The notes under the pieces: model-generated
Databases searched by the model: none
The model's input: only the letters and a program-made list of their open reading frames with translations
What the model was told of the DNA's origin: nothing
Shown here: positions 17,989-26,053 of the stretch, piece after piece
How positions within the stretch are numbered: the first letter of the stretch is position 1
Layout of the letters: every line of letters begins with the position of its first letter
Translations under genes and position numbers: made by a program
NCBI GenBank assembly: GCA_002633315.1
Contig: NWBN01000024.1
Location: forward strand, 1 to 49,349
DNA from: Bacteroidales bacterium Phil6
GTDB taxonomy: Bacteria > Bacteroidota > Bacteroidia > Bacteroidales > F082
Reading direction: 5' to 3'
Length of the DNA: 49,349 nt

Positions 17989-18959
17989 CTTGATAATAGA
18001 ATTAAAGAATGGTCAATGTTTTTATAATGATTGTAAATCAATATATTATTTACATCTTTGCCTTGTGGAGACCTGCCTTTTCTAAGACATTCAAAGGCAT
18101 AGTAAAAACCGTAGGCAGAAGATGTAAAAGACTCTCCGAATATGTTTTTGTATGTCTCAGATTTGTTTTCCAAACCGATTGACTTTTCAAAAGCTTCGTA
18201 AACGACATTGTTTTCTTTGTTGTTGTTCTTGCCTGTTACTAACAAATCAATATCTTCTGTTGATATTCCTATTTTGTTGCATAACAAGTTTGTTCTATCG
18301 ATTAGTAGTTGTTTTTCAGGTTTATATAAAATATCCAAATCTACAAGTTCGATGTCTCCATTCTTTTTCAACACAGTGGCGACCGCTGTTTCAGATGCGA
18401 AAGTTCCATCCCACATATTTATCTTATCGAGTAGATGATAATAATCTTGAGTCATTTCGTCATAAGCTCCGACGAGAGCGTTTTCAATTTTGCCAAGTTC
18501 GAATTGAAGCATGGCATCGAGCAGGGCACTCTCGAAAGAAATGCCTTTGTGCACGTGAGTATTGTTGTATCCATGGCATTTTTTATGCAAGGCGATGGAA
18601 GAGCCTATGGTGTTGTGGGTTGAGTTGATGAAATATGTAGGTTGAAGGCAGGATTCTCCTTCATAACACAAGGTCTTAAGAAATTTTTCCGTATTTTCTA
18701 TGCAGCCGAGTCCTGTAGCTGTGACTATGGCATCAGGCTGTACCAAAGAAGCATCGGCGAGTGCCGTCATAGATGTCGCAATGGCACGTTTCATTATCAA
18801 TCCCATACGACGACCGGCTATGGGATTGATAAAAGGTTTATAATCGGGGTCTATGGCTCTGACAAAAGGTTCGTCATAATGTACAGGAATGTAGAACCAC
18901 TCGTCATTGAGAGGTTTTTGTATCGATATTTGAGCACATGATGCTATGAATACACTCAT
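17982..18959 (-). CDS. Ketosynthase-like chain-length factor, lacks catalytic cysteine
   Basis: 325 residues from the ATG at 18959 (MSVFIAS), shorter than a full ketosynthase (about 400). A longer reading upstream would overlap the previous gene deeply and is rejected. It keeps the thiolase-fold layout (AIATSMTALADA, VTATGLGCIENTE) but where ketosynthases have the nucleophile (TACSSA) it reads NSTHNTIGSS, with no Cys. The HGTGT and second His motifs are not recognisable either. This is the pattern of chain-length factors that pair with an active ketosynthase; the gene for one lies directly upstream with a TAATG stop-start overlap and a strong Shine-Dalgarno. Characterised aryl-polyene systems use such a heterodimer (ApeO:ApeC). 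Role by analogy. Confidence 0.85.
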   Translation of the reverse strand: MSVFIASCAQISIQKPLNDEWFYIPVHYDEPFVRAIDPDYKPFINPIAGRRMGLIMKRAIATSMTALADASLVQPDAIVTATGLGCIENTEKFLKTLCYEGESCLQPTYFINSTHNTIGSSIALHKKCHGYNNTHVHKGISFESALLDAMLQFELGKIENALVGAYDEMTQDYYHLLDKINMWDGTFASETAVATVLKKNGDIELVDLDILYKPEKQLLIDRTNLLCNKIGISTEDIDLLVTGKNNNKENNVVYEAFEKSIGLENKSETYKNIFGESFTSSAYGFYYAFECLRKGRSPQGKDVNNILIYNHYKNIDHSLILLSRC

Positions 18960-20164
18960 TATTGTTCCTCCTTTAATTTGGAAAAAATACAAGAAGTGTC
19001 GTTGCCTCCGAAACCGAAAGAGTTGGACATCACATGGCGCAAAGGTCTGTGAGTCATGGTGTCGTCGTGCCAAGGCGTAAACGACAACTCATCTATCTTC
19101 TCTTTAAAGTTAAGATTAACAGGCAGATAGTTTTCAATGAGAGATAATATCGATATCACTCCTTCTATGCTGCCAGCGGCACTTGTTGTATGACCGATAA
19201 AAGCTTTTATAGATGCAGTAGGCGGAATCTTTTCACCGAATACCCTCATTATGGCAATGCCTTCACTTAAATCATTATGTATGGTACCGGTCCCATGTGC
19301 ATTTATATAGTCTATGTCGCCGGGTGACAACATGGCATCTTTAAGAGCATCAGTCATGGCGAGATAAGGACCTTCCCCGTCGGGTGATGATGCTGTCTGA
19401 TGGAAAGCGTCGCAATGGTTGGCTACACCGGAGAGCAGACATAATGGCTTGACATTGCGTCTTTTGACAGATTCTTCCGATTCGAGTACCAAATATGCAG
19501 CACCCTCTCCGAGATTCAGTCCGGTACGACTTTTGTCGAAAGGACGACAGTTGTTTTTATCCAATATCATCAGGGTGTTGAAGCCGTTGAGGTGAAACTT
19601 GGTGATACATTCGCTGCCTCCTGCTATTGCAACATCTACACGTCCGGTCTCTATCAATTCTTTACCTATCAAGATGGCATTGGCAGCAGAACTGCATGCT
19701 GTTGACAATGTTGTCATCATATAAAAACCATTATATTGTCCGGCAATCATCTCGGTACATGTTCCGCAGTCATGAGTGCTGATATACATATTCTTAATGT
19801 CATTGGAGAGGAAGTCGTGATAATATTTCTCGCTTTTGTCCATGCCTCCAACTGTGGTGCCGGACACCAGGGCTGTTTTTTGTTTTTGGGGGTCGAGACC
19901 TGCCTCTTCCATGGCTTCTTTTAATGCCAACCTGCCCATCAATGCTGTTCGAGTCATTGGTATATTGTCGTTTATACCAAGAATATGCATCATCTCATCA
20001 TTGCTGAAAGGCACCTCACTGACGGGCAATTCATGATGTATGGTATCGAGATATTTAATCTCGCAGACAGCACTTTGATGTTTGCGCAATGCCTCCATGG
20101 TGACACGTTTTCCGTATCCTAATCCGGTGACTATACCGGTCCCTGTGACATAGACTGCTGCCAT
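18959..20164 (-). CDS. 3-oxoacyl-ACP synthase (FabF-like), active
   Basis: 401 residues, full-length ketosynthase. Catalytic triad visible: Cys157 in TLSTACSSA, His in NAHGTGTIHND, His in FIGHTTSAAGSIEG; the C-terminal SNSFGFGGNDTS loop is also present. It condenses malonyl-ACP with the growing acyl chain. The cysteine-less partner follows with a one-base overlap, so the pair probably forms a heterodimer setting polyene length. The carrier protein gene lies two bases upstream. In aryl-polyene type II systems this corresponds to one of the elongating ketosynthases (inference). Base composition is like its neighbours. Confidence 0.93.
   Translation of the reverse strand: MAAVYVTGTGIVTGLGYGKRVTMEALRKHQSAVCEIKYLDTIHHELPVSEVPFSNDEMMHILGINDNIPMTRTALMGRLALKEAMEEAGLDPQKQKTALVSGTTVGGMDKSEKYYHDFLSNDIKNMYISTHDCGTCTEMIAGQYNGFYMMTTLSTACSSAANAILIGKELIETGRVDVAIAGGSECITKFHLNGFNTLMILDKNNCRPFDKSRTGLNLGEGAAYLVLESEESVKRRNVKPLCLLSGVANHCDAFHQTASSPDGEGPYLAMTDALKDAMLSPGDIDYINAHGTGTIHNDLSEGIAIMRVFGEKIPPTASIKAFIGHTTSAAGSIEGVISILSLIENYLPVNLNFKEKIDELSFTPWHDDTMTHRPLRHVMSNSFGFGGNDTSCIFSKLKEEQ
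18967..18974 (-). promoter_or_regulatory. Canonical ribosome binding site of the chain-length-factor gene
   Basis: Minus strand AAAGGAGG, seven bases before the ATG at 18959, inside the end of the upstream ketosynthase gene. It fixes the start and indicates balanced, coupled expression of the two subunits. Confidence 0.7.
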
Positions 20165-20166
20165 TT

Positions 20167-20424
20167 TTATTTAGTCCTGTTTTTACTAATATAATCGGCC
20201 ATTACGGCAATAGATTTGAAAATCTCTTTACCTTGATTCGGGTCTTGTAACTTGATACCGTAGTTTTTCTCCATTAATACTATGAGTTCCAATGCATCTA
20301 TGGAGTCAAGACCTAATCCTTCTCCGAAAAGTGCAGCATTTTCATCAATATCTTCAGGTTTTACTTCTTCAAGATTCAGGACTTCGATGATTTCATTTTT
20401 TAATTTAAGAATTAATTCTTCCAT
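20167..20424 (-). CDS. Acyl carrier protein 1
   Basis: 85 residues, acidic four-helix carrier protein. The phosphopantetheine serine is in GLGLDSIDALELIVLMEK (DSID motif). It would carry the growing chain for the ketosynthase pair encoded immediately downstream. It differs clearly from the second carrier protein at 25806, which suggests the two have separate tasks, such as starter loading and elongation. No phosphopantetheinyl transferase gene is visible in this window, so activation would depend on an enzyme coded elsewhere. Confidence 0.92.
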   Translation of the reverse strand: MEELILKLKNEIIEVLNLEEVKPEDIDENAALFGEGLGLDSIDALELIVLMEKNYGIKLQDPNQGKEIFKSIAVMADYISKNRTK

Positions 20425-20437
20425 ATAATATTTATTT

Positions 20438-20962
20438 TTAAAAATTTAACGATAAACCACGACATCTATTTTTCGTCATTATTACGTTCAATGTCATTGA
20501 TGTTGACTTGATGCAATGGTAATTATTATATTCGTAACTGTATTTTGCTTGTATTTTTTCTAAACAGTAGAAAAATATTGACGTTAATATCGAGATAGTA
20601 ACATAATAAAACAGACATATCGAACTTATTAAAAATATTATGTTGTAATCGATGTCAATAAGATTGTTATTTAAAATGAAAGTGAATAATAATGAGGATG
20701 AAACAATATATGAACCAAAAGTTGCCAAAGTGTTAGCTGCTTTGATTCTTTTAATTCCGTATTTAAATGAATCGTACGATTTTAAACAGTTGCCGGTTTG
20801 GAATAAACCATACAATTCATATATACTTGACTGTTTATCTCCTTGATATGCATCGATTCCTTTCGTTTTTAATGGTAGTGTAAAGATTTCGACATCCTGA
20901 GTTTTTACCGTCAAACAGAATAATGTTGCAAATAATATTAGTATTGATTTCTTAATTTTCAT
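20438..20962 (-). CDS. Hypothetical membrane protein, 174 residues, in pigment cluster
   Basis: I do not recognise the family. The N-terminus is signal-like (MKIKKSILILFATLFCLTVKTQD), followed by a ~50-residue polar segment (IYELYGLFQTGNCLKSYDSF). Then come two or three hydrophobic helices (LATFGSYIVSSSLLFTFIL; IDYNIIFLISSICLFYY; TISILTSIFFYCL) and a basic Cys-containing tail ending NRCRGLSLNF. The start overlaps the fused ketosynthase gene stop by four bases (ATGA), so it is translated with the cluster. It is more AT-rich than neighbours. Some aryl-polyene clusters carry a small membrane protein of unknown function; whether this is its counterpart cannot be judged here. Confidence 0.65.
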   Translation of the reverse strand: MKIKKSILILFATLFCLTVKTQDVEIFTLPLKTKGIDAYQGDKQSSIYELYGLFQTGNCLKSYDSFKYGIKRIKAANTLATFGSYIVSSSLLFTFILNNNLIDIDYNIIFLISSICLFYYVTISILTSIFFYCLEKIQAKYSYEYNNYHCIKSTSMTLNVIMTKNRCRGLSLNF

Positions 20963-22725
20963 AATATATTATTTGTATTAAACAATATTCCTTTTTCTGA
21001 ATCTTTTGTTACAATCATGAGTCTTACGTCATAATGTCCTTTAAAATATTCACACCAGCCGCATAAAATATATTTTGTTGACGGTACTGACATTATGTTG
21101 CATACTTGTTGATATAACATCTGCGGATTATAGTTTTTTGAGATAAAAAACGAAGTTTCTCCAAGAATTTTGTTGCGTATTGCTATTTCTCCGGCCACAA
21201 TATTGGGGAGAGTATAGACGAAAATTGACGGACTCGGATAATATGTATCTTTATCTTTGATACTTTCAAGATACGCTATGTCGTCATCAGACGAGGCACT
21301 GCTATTGAATAGAGCTATAGCCATTTCTTTTTTCTTTGTTTCGATATCGAATCCGGCATCTCTCAACATTAGTTCCGATACAATGAATCCTACTTTACTC
21401 AGCATGTCCATCTTGAAATATTTTGGGTAAGAAATCTTCATGCTGCGGTAAATGCTGTCAGGAATATTGGATGCCAAATTATCTATATGTATTTCTTTAT
21501 CATTGATAATCAATTTATTGTCAGATAATATTCCTGTTGATATTATTCTTAGATTCTGACAACGGCAGTTTTTGATTACCGGTTGATTGTCGTTATCTCT
21601 TACGTTTTCGAATAACAGAGCGGCGTTACTGCCGCCGAAGCCGGAGATCATTTTGATAAAATATCGTTTGCTGCATTGAATTGTCGTCAAGACCGGGTGT
21701 ATTTCATGTTTTGCACCTGTATTTATGCAGCCTTCGCTTTTCAATATTGTGCCATTGTCTAAAGCCATTGCCGACAGTATGGATTCAACAATGCCGGCAG
21801 CACCGAGAGTATGACCGAAGTAGGCTTTCAACGAATTGACGGGTATATGCTGCATTCCTGTCCTGTTGAGTGCCAACGCTTCCATCTCGTCATTGTATAT
21901 TGTGGCTGTTCCGTGTGCGTTTATAAAGGCAATGTCGTTTATATCGATGTCTTCTGTTATGTCTGACAAGGCGTTATATAAACCTTCAGCTTCTATTGAC
22001 GGTGCCGAGATATGGCGAGCATCGTTTCGTACAGAGGCTTTTTTCAAAGCTGTCGTTGCCGTTGGTGTCTTTTTTGCAGAAAATATCATTGTAGCTGAAG
22101 CCTCTCCGAGATTAAGTCCTTTTCTGTCGCGGTCGAAAGGTTGACAGCGTTCGGAAGATAAGGCTTTAAATGACTGAAACCCGGAAACAATGAATTTTGA
22201 CAATACATCAGCACCTGTGACGACGACATTGTCATAAATGTTATTCTCTATCAGACGTAGTGCTTCCATCTGTGCTGCTGCTCCGGAAATACAGGCATTG
22301 GATATCACAAACGGTTCGTTGCAGTTTTCGAAAAATCTGCATACCATTTCGGCAGTATGCCATAAAAATATCTTGTCATCGTTATTATTTTCAGAGAGAT
22401 ATGATACATTGCCTTTTGTTGTGGATATAACGAAAGCTGTACGTTTATCACACAAGTCTATGTTCGCATTGTCATTGGCTTTTATTACCGACAATATCAT
22501 CATCTTTTCTATTTTGGTAAGAGGAAAGATTTTATTTTTCAGATAAGGAGCAATGGCATTTTCAAGACTGTCATCATCAATGACAGAACCGAAAAACGGT
22601 TCGGGCAAATCAAAAGTACCTTCATGAAGTCTCAGTGCACTGTGCCCGTTTACGACAGCTTCATAGTTGGCTTCACTCGTGAATCCTAATGGCGAAATGA
22701 TGTTATGTCCAATGCAATATATCAT
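20959..22725 (-). CDS. Ketosynthase fused to a partial second ketosynthase-like domain
   Basis: 588 residues. Residues 1 to ~370 are a complete ketosynthase: Cys145 in ISNACISGAA, NAHGTATIYND, YFGHTLGAAGIVES and the C-terminal SGFGGSNAALLFE. The remaining ~200 residues are not part of a normal FabF. They contain MKISYPKYFKMDMLSKVGFIVSE, then IALFNSSASSDDDIAYLES and PSPSIFVYTLPNIVAGEIAIRNKI, which resemble the N-terminal half of another ketosynthase (active-site approach strand followed by the ..PS..F..TLPN..AG.. region) but lack the Cys and His motifs. So an active ketosynthase seems fused to a truncated, non-catalytic one. It overlaps the thioesterase gene by four bases upstream and the small membrane protein gene by four downstream. 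Confidence 0.87.
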   Translation of the reverse strand: MIYCIGHNIISPLGFTSEANYEAVVNGHSALRLHEGTFDLPEPFFGSVIDDDSLENAIAPYLKNKIFPLTKIEKMMILSVIKANDNANIDLCDKRTAFVISTTKGNVSYLSENNNDDKIFLWHTAEMVCRFFENCNEPFVISNACISGAAAQMEALRLIENNIYDNVVVTGADVLSKFIVSGFQSFKALSSERCQPFDRDRKGLNLGEASATMIFSAKKTPTATTALKKASVRNDARHISAPSIEAEGLYNALSDITEDIDINDIAFINAHGTATIYNDEMEALALNRTGMQHIPVNSLKAYFGHTLGAAGIVESILSAMALDNGTILKSEGCINTGAKHEIHPVLTTIQCSKRYFIKMISGFGGSNAALLFENVRDNDNQPVIKNCRCQNLRIISTGILSDNKLIINDKEIHIDNLASNIPDSIYRSMKISYPKYFKMDMLSKVGFIVSELMLRDAGFDIETKKKEMAIALFNSSASSDDDIAYLESIKDKDTYYPSPSIFVYTLPNIVAGEIAIRNKILGETSFFISKNYNPQMLYQQVCNIMSVPSTKYILCGWCEYFKGHYDVRLMIVTKDSEKGILFNTNNIL

Positions 22726-23147
22726 TGTTCTATCAGTTTATTCTTGATTTTCCACTCCATGAAAAATTTTGGAGGATATAACACTAAATTATAATCTTTG
22801 TCTAAAAATACTTGTGTGGTACTGCCTTTCGCCACGAGTTTGCCGTTTTTGGCATTGAAAATTTCATATTCGAACTGTAACTTGGCAGCTTCACAATCTT
22901 TGTATGTTATCTCAATAATACCTTCATCACCATAAATGAGAGGACTTTTATATTCAATATGAATGTCAACCAATGGTGCATAATATCCGTTGCCAAAGAT
23001 GGTAAGATAGTCTATGCCGTATTCTTTGCCGAAAGCTTCCCGTGCATCTTCAAAAAAACTGACATACGAGCCATGCCATGTGATGTTCATGGAATCAACC
23101 TCGCTGAATCGTACTGTAAAATGTGTCGTTGTTTTCAACTCCTTCAT
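22722..23147 (-). CDS. Hot-dog acyl thioesterase (YbgC/4-hydroxybenzoyl-CoA thioesterase-like)
   Basis: 141 residues, single hot-dog domain. N-terminal FTVRFSEVDSMNITWHGSYVSFFEDAREAF matches the family's R-(x)2-E/D-x-D..G/H..Y..YFE.AR layout; the usual catalytic Asp lies at the EVD position. A central acidic strand (VDIHIEYKSPLIYGDE) and FEYEIFNAKNGKLVAKGSTTQVF complete the fold. It should hydrolyse an acyl- or aryl-thioester, either releasing the finished chain or editing wrongly primed carriers; aryl-polyene clusters commonly include one. Overlaps the preceding and following genes by four bases each and has a clear Shine-Dalgarno (AAGGAGG at 23158-23152). Confidence 0.87.
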   Translation of the reverse strand: MKELKTTTHFTVRFSEVDSMNITWHGSYVSFFEDAREAFGKEYGIDYLTIFGNGYYAPLVDIHIEYKSPLIYGDEGIIEITYKDCEAAKLQFEYEIFNAKNGKLVAKGSTTQVFLDKDYNLVLYPPKFFMEWKIKNKLIEQ

Positions 23148-23578
23148 AAAACCTCCTTGTCTGTTAACGATATCTTCATCTCACAATGTGCAATGACACC
23201 ATCTTTGTCAGTTACTTCAGCTTCGATAAGTGTGATAGCGAATACCTCGCTCATTACTCTTATCTTGGTGAAAATGGTGCTGTTTGCAGCAGGCATTCTG
23301 TTGACGACAAGGTCTTTGACAGAGCCTATCAAGCCTATTTTGATTTTTTCATTTTTCTCATATATGTTGATATATCCTATTCGTGCGGCGCATGTTTGTG
23401 CAATGTTTTCCAGGATGCCTCCTTCTCTGAGAAATTCGTTTTCGCAAAAAATATTATCTTTCTTGATAAAAAAACTTGATAAGGTCTCAGTGTCGTCGTG
23501 ATACTGCAACCGGTCTATCATCACGAAAGGATGACGTTGTGGAATAAGAGTTAATATGTCTATATCTTTGATATTCAT
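23144..23578 (-). CDS. 3-hydroxyacyl-ACP dehydratase-like protein (ApeP type)
   Basis: 144 residues from the ATG at 23578 (MNIKDIDIL), which overlaps the upstream methyltransferase stop by one base (TAATG); the in-frame start at 23590 lies within that gene. The sequence opens LTLIPQRHPFVMIDRL, the FabA/FabZ-like motif with the conserved His-Pro, and continues with FLREGGILENIAQTCAARIGY, where the helix normally carries the catalytic acid (here Glu in LENIAQT). Ends with hot-dog strands (FAITLIEAEVTDKDGVIAHCEMKISL). Known aryl-polyene systems pair a protein like this (ApeP) with a second dehydratase (ApeI). The second gene at 16619 could be its partner. Confidence 0.83.
   Translation of the reverse strand: MNIKDIDILTLIPQRHPFVMIDRLQYHDDTETLSSFFIKKDNIFCENEFLREGGILENIAQTCAARIGYINIYEKNEKIKIGLIGSVKDLVVNRMPAANSTIFTKIRVMSEVFAITLIEAEVTDKDGVIAHCEMKISLTDKEVL
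23152..23158 (-). promoter_or_regulatory. Canonical ribosome binding site of the thioesterase gene
   Basis: Minus strand AAGGAGG, four bases before the ATG at 23147, within the end of the dehydratase gene. Confidence 0.65.
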
Positions 23579-24684
23579 TATATTATACATTTGATAAGAG
23601 AATGGCCTTTACCAAGACCGTCGGATACGTGTTCAATTTTCAGTCCGGCTTTTTCTATGCATGCAAAAAGGTCATCTGAATGGAACATCTTACTGTTGCC
23701 GTTTGCCAAAGCGGTGAAGTATAATGATATTTGAGTAAGACAATAGGCGGCTGTTTCAAAACGCTGTCTGTCCCACAGTGTTTCCATAATATAAAGTGAA
23801 GATCTTTTTGACATTGACTTAGCCGCACGGCTCAATATGCTTATTACTTGTTCTTCTGAGAAACAGTCAAGGAATTGACTCATCCAGATGGCGTCGAAGC
23901 CGGTAGGGAAGGGATCTTTATCATCGAGCAAGTCGGCTTCATGTCCTTTGATGCGTTCCGCACCTTCATGACCTTTTACATTGTTTTTCATCATCTCAAG
24001 TTGTTGAGGCAAATCCATTATGGTGACATTGACTTTTTTGTTGAATGCCACACATCGCAAGGCAAAACGTCCGGTATTTCCTCCCACGTCAAGCAGTGTT
24101 TTAATATTGTCGTCAAACACAATCTTTAAAGCCTCGTCAAAAGAATTGTCTGAATAATAATGGTCGAATCCGAACCAGCTTTTACGGACCTGTTCCGGCA
24201 GTTGTGACAAGCCTTCGTATATAGTCGGCCATGGGCCAAATACTTTAAGTCCCTCAGGTTTACCATTGAGTAATGATTCTTCGAGTTTAAACCATCCAAG
24301 ATAATTTACATCGTGGTTAAAATCCATGTCAACACGTACCAATGGGTCGTTCTGCAGAAACCAACCGGCCTTCGATATTATGAAACGTCCGTCCTTATAT
24401 AAAACAGTACCAATAGTCAGTGATGATTCCACTAAAACTTTGACGGCATATTCCGATAATCCGCTTTTGTCAATGATTTCATTCATTGTCAACCCTTTCT
24501 CACTATCGATAAGCATTTGCAATATTCCAAATTTAACCATTAATCGTGACACTTGAAATATTATGGGACCGAAAGAAATCTCATGTGCAAGACGTTGAGC
24601 CTTCAAAGCACTCTGTTGGTCTTTGCCATATTTTTTTTCTAATGCAGGGAATAAATTCATCATTCTACTCATAATCATTACCAA
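23578..24684 (-). CDS. SAM-dependent O-methyltransferase-like protein
   Basis: 368 residues (a start at 24672, MSRMMN, is also possible). The N-terminal ~130 residues form a winged-helix/dimerisation domain (FGILQMLIDSEKGLTMNEIIDKSGLSEYAVKVL), as in plant-type and acetylserotonin-like O-methyltransferases. The Rossmann part has the SAM motif LLDVGGNTGRFAL, then VTIMDLPQQLE, and FDAIWMSQFLDCFSEEQ as motif post-II. Such enzymes methylate phenolic hydroxyls. Aryl-polyene heads are often methylated or methoxylated, so the aryl ring is the likely target (inference). It leads the second half of the cluster after a 210-base AT-rich gap that carries a promoter-like box. Confidence 0.86.
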   Translation of the reverse strand: MVMIMSRMMNLFPALEKKYGKDQQSALKAQRLAHEISFGPIIFQVSRLMVKFGILQMLIDSEKGLTMNEIIDKSGLSEYAVKVLVESSLTIGTVLYKDGRFIISKAGWFLQNDPLVRVDMDFNHDVNYLGWFKLEESLLNGKPEGLKVFGPWPTIYEGLSQLPEQVRKSWFGFDHYYSDNSFDEALKIVFDDNIKTLLDVGGNTGRFALRCVAFNKKVNVTIMDLPQQLEMMKNNVKGHEGAERIKGHEADLLDDKDPFPTGFDAIWMSQFLDCFSEEQVISILSRAAKSMSKRSSLYIMETLWDRQRFETAAYCLTQISLYFTALANGNSKMFHSDDLFACIEKAGLKIEHVSDGLGKGHSLIKCII

Positions 24685-24706
24685 TGTTTGGGTGATTAAT
24701 ACAGTA

Positions 24707-24714
24707 CAAAAATA
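24707..24714 (-). promoter_or_regulatory. Possible internal promoter before the methyltransferase gene
   Basis: Minus strand TATTTTTG, a match to TAnnTTTG, 22 bases before the ATG at 24684. No convincing -33 element at the usual distance. The gap 24685-24894 is otherwise AT-rich with nothing I recognise. Confidence 0.45.
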
Positions 24715-24894
24715 ACAAATAATTCATAAGATTAGAAGAAATATCGGATTTTTATTACTGAGTATGATTTTTTATTTTATTGGACTTTATTGAATTGAAT
24801 ACATTAAATTATAAATGTAATAATTAGTATCTGCGAAAATATAATTATGTTTATTATTCATGATGACAAAACAATTATATTCAGATATATGATA

Positions 24895-25806
24895 TCATTG
24901 TAGTATTTTCCATATATCGAAGAAATTAAACCACTGGTCTGGATATTTATATAATATCTTTTCTAATTTAGAGGCATACGATAATGCTAATGAAGTGGCT
25001 TTTTCACGAATATTGTTACATTCATTATTTGGATTAATATTATATATATAAAGTTTGTAATTACGATACCCCTCGCGCATGGTGAATAATGCCAACATAT
25101 CGACCTCTGCCTGTGCGTCTATGATAAAAGGACCTAATGGCAATGTTATTTTGTCATTGAAAAATTGGACTTTGGTGCTTTTATTGCTTCCGAAGATCCT
25201 ATCGCAGTGGATACTTATTATCTCGCCATTGTCCAAAGCGTTTTTTATTTGGAAGATATGAGCCATATCGTTGTGAGCCGATATAATTTTTATATTACCT
25301 TGTTTTAGTATTTCTGTTCTTTTTTCTATTATTTTAGGATTTTCGTTACCGAAAATGACACTATTGATAATTTTTTTATTTTGATGAAGTAAGAAGCCTG
25401 TCAATTCCGAGTTCCCTACATGAGAATGGCATAACATGAATCCTTTTTCATTGTTGATATGTTGTTCAAATATTTCGTTGTTGATGATTTCGATATTGAA
25501 GTTGTCGTCACCATTCATGACAGCGAGTCTGTCGAACATCATTTGAGAAAAGATGAAATTGTTTTTAAAAACTTTGAAGAATGAACATATAGCAGAATTA
25601 CCGCGTTTGCGGTAGTATTTCATTATGGCCCTTGTCTCTTTATTGTTAACAATAACAAAAAAAGGTATGGATAGAGCACTGAAGAAATACATTGTGCGCA
25701 ACCCTAAAACACGGATAAGGAACAACAGATGGCGTTGTCCGTTGTATCCGCCTATTGTTGTTCCTTTCCACTCTTGTTTATGCTCGTTTCTGTTGTAATC
25801 TTTCAT
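24895..25806 (-). CDS. LpxL-like acyltransferase in pigment cluster
   Basis: 303 residues. A hydrophobic N-terminal segment (LLFLIRVLGLRTMYFFSALSIPFFVIV) is followed by YYRKRG, then the acyltransferase box CHSHVGNSE (H-x4-E), the variant used by lipid A late acyltransferases (LpxL/HtrB). Later segments NSVIFGNENPKIIEKR, IISIHCDRIFG and TLPLGPFIIDAQAEVDMLALF follow the family order. Aryl-polyene clusters regularly carry such a gene; the enzyme may transfer the aryl polyenoyl chain to a lipid or glycan acceptor, or place a fatty acid on the same anchor (inference). Its start overlaps the carrier-protein gene stop by one base. Confidence 0.86.
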   Translation of the reverse strand: MKDYNRNEHKQEWKGTTIGGYNGQRHLLFLIRVLGLRTMYFFSALSIPFFVIVNNKETRAIMKYYRKRGNSAICSFFKVFKNNFIFSQMMFDRLAVMNGDDNFNIEIINNEIFEQHINNEKGFMLCHSHVGNSELTGFLLHQNKKIINSVIFGNENPKIIEKRTEILKQGNIKIISAHNDMAHIFQIKNALDNGEIISIHCDRIFGSNKSTKVQFFNDKITLPLGPFIIDAQAEVDMLALFTMREGYRNYKLYIYNINPNNECNNIREKATSLALSYASKLEKILYKYPDQWFNFFDIWKILQ

Positions 25807-26048
25807 CAGTTGACTTTGCTGCCTATATAATCGTAAAACTGGTCAAGAGTTTTTACTTCTTTCATCTCTTCCGGTTTGATTTTGAAGCCGAAAGTACGTT
25901 CTACTATTACCACTATGTCAACGAAGTCGAGACTGTCGATACCAAGGTCTTTGGTGAGTAAGGCATCGCCTTTGAGGTCGTTTTCGTCGATTTCAATTTC
26001 TTCAATAAGAAAAGTGTTGACTTTTTCTATTATTTCTTCTCTTGTCAT
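25806..26048 (-). CDS. Acyl carrier protein 2
   Basis: 80 residues, acidic. The phosphopantetheine site is in LGIDSLDFVDIVVIVERTFG (DSLD motif). It lies between a ketosynthase gene and the LpxL-like acyltransferase gene, with a 5-base gap upstream and a one-base overlap downstream. That position suggests a carrier for initiation or for handing acyl chains to the acyltransferase. It is clearly different in sequence from carrier protein 1 at 20167. Confidence 0.92.
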   Translation of the reverse strand: MTREEIIEKVNTFLIEEIEIDENDLKGDALLTKDLGIDSLDFVDIVVIVERTFGFKIKPEEMKEVKTLDQFYDYIGSKVN

Positions 26049-26053
26049 AATGA

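Noticed and set aside
17982..19073. Longer N-terminus for the chain-length factor (start at 19073)
   Set aside because: The extra 38 residues are an arginine/histidine-rich read of the upstream gene in another frame; the ATG at 18959 has a strong ribosome binding site and TAATG coupling.
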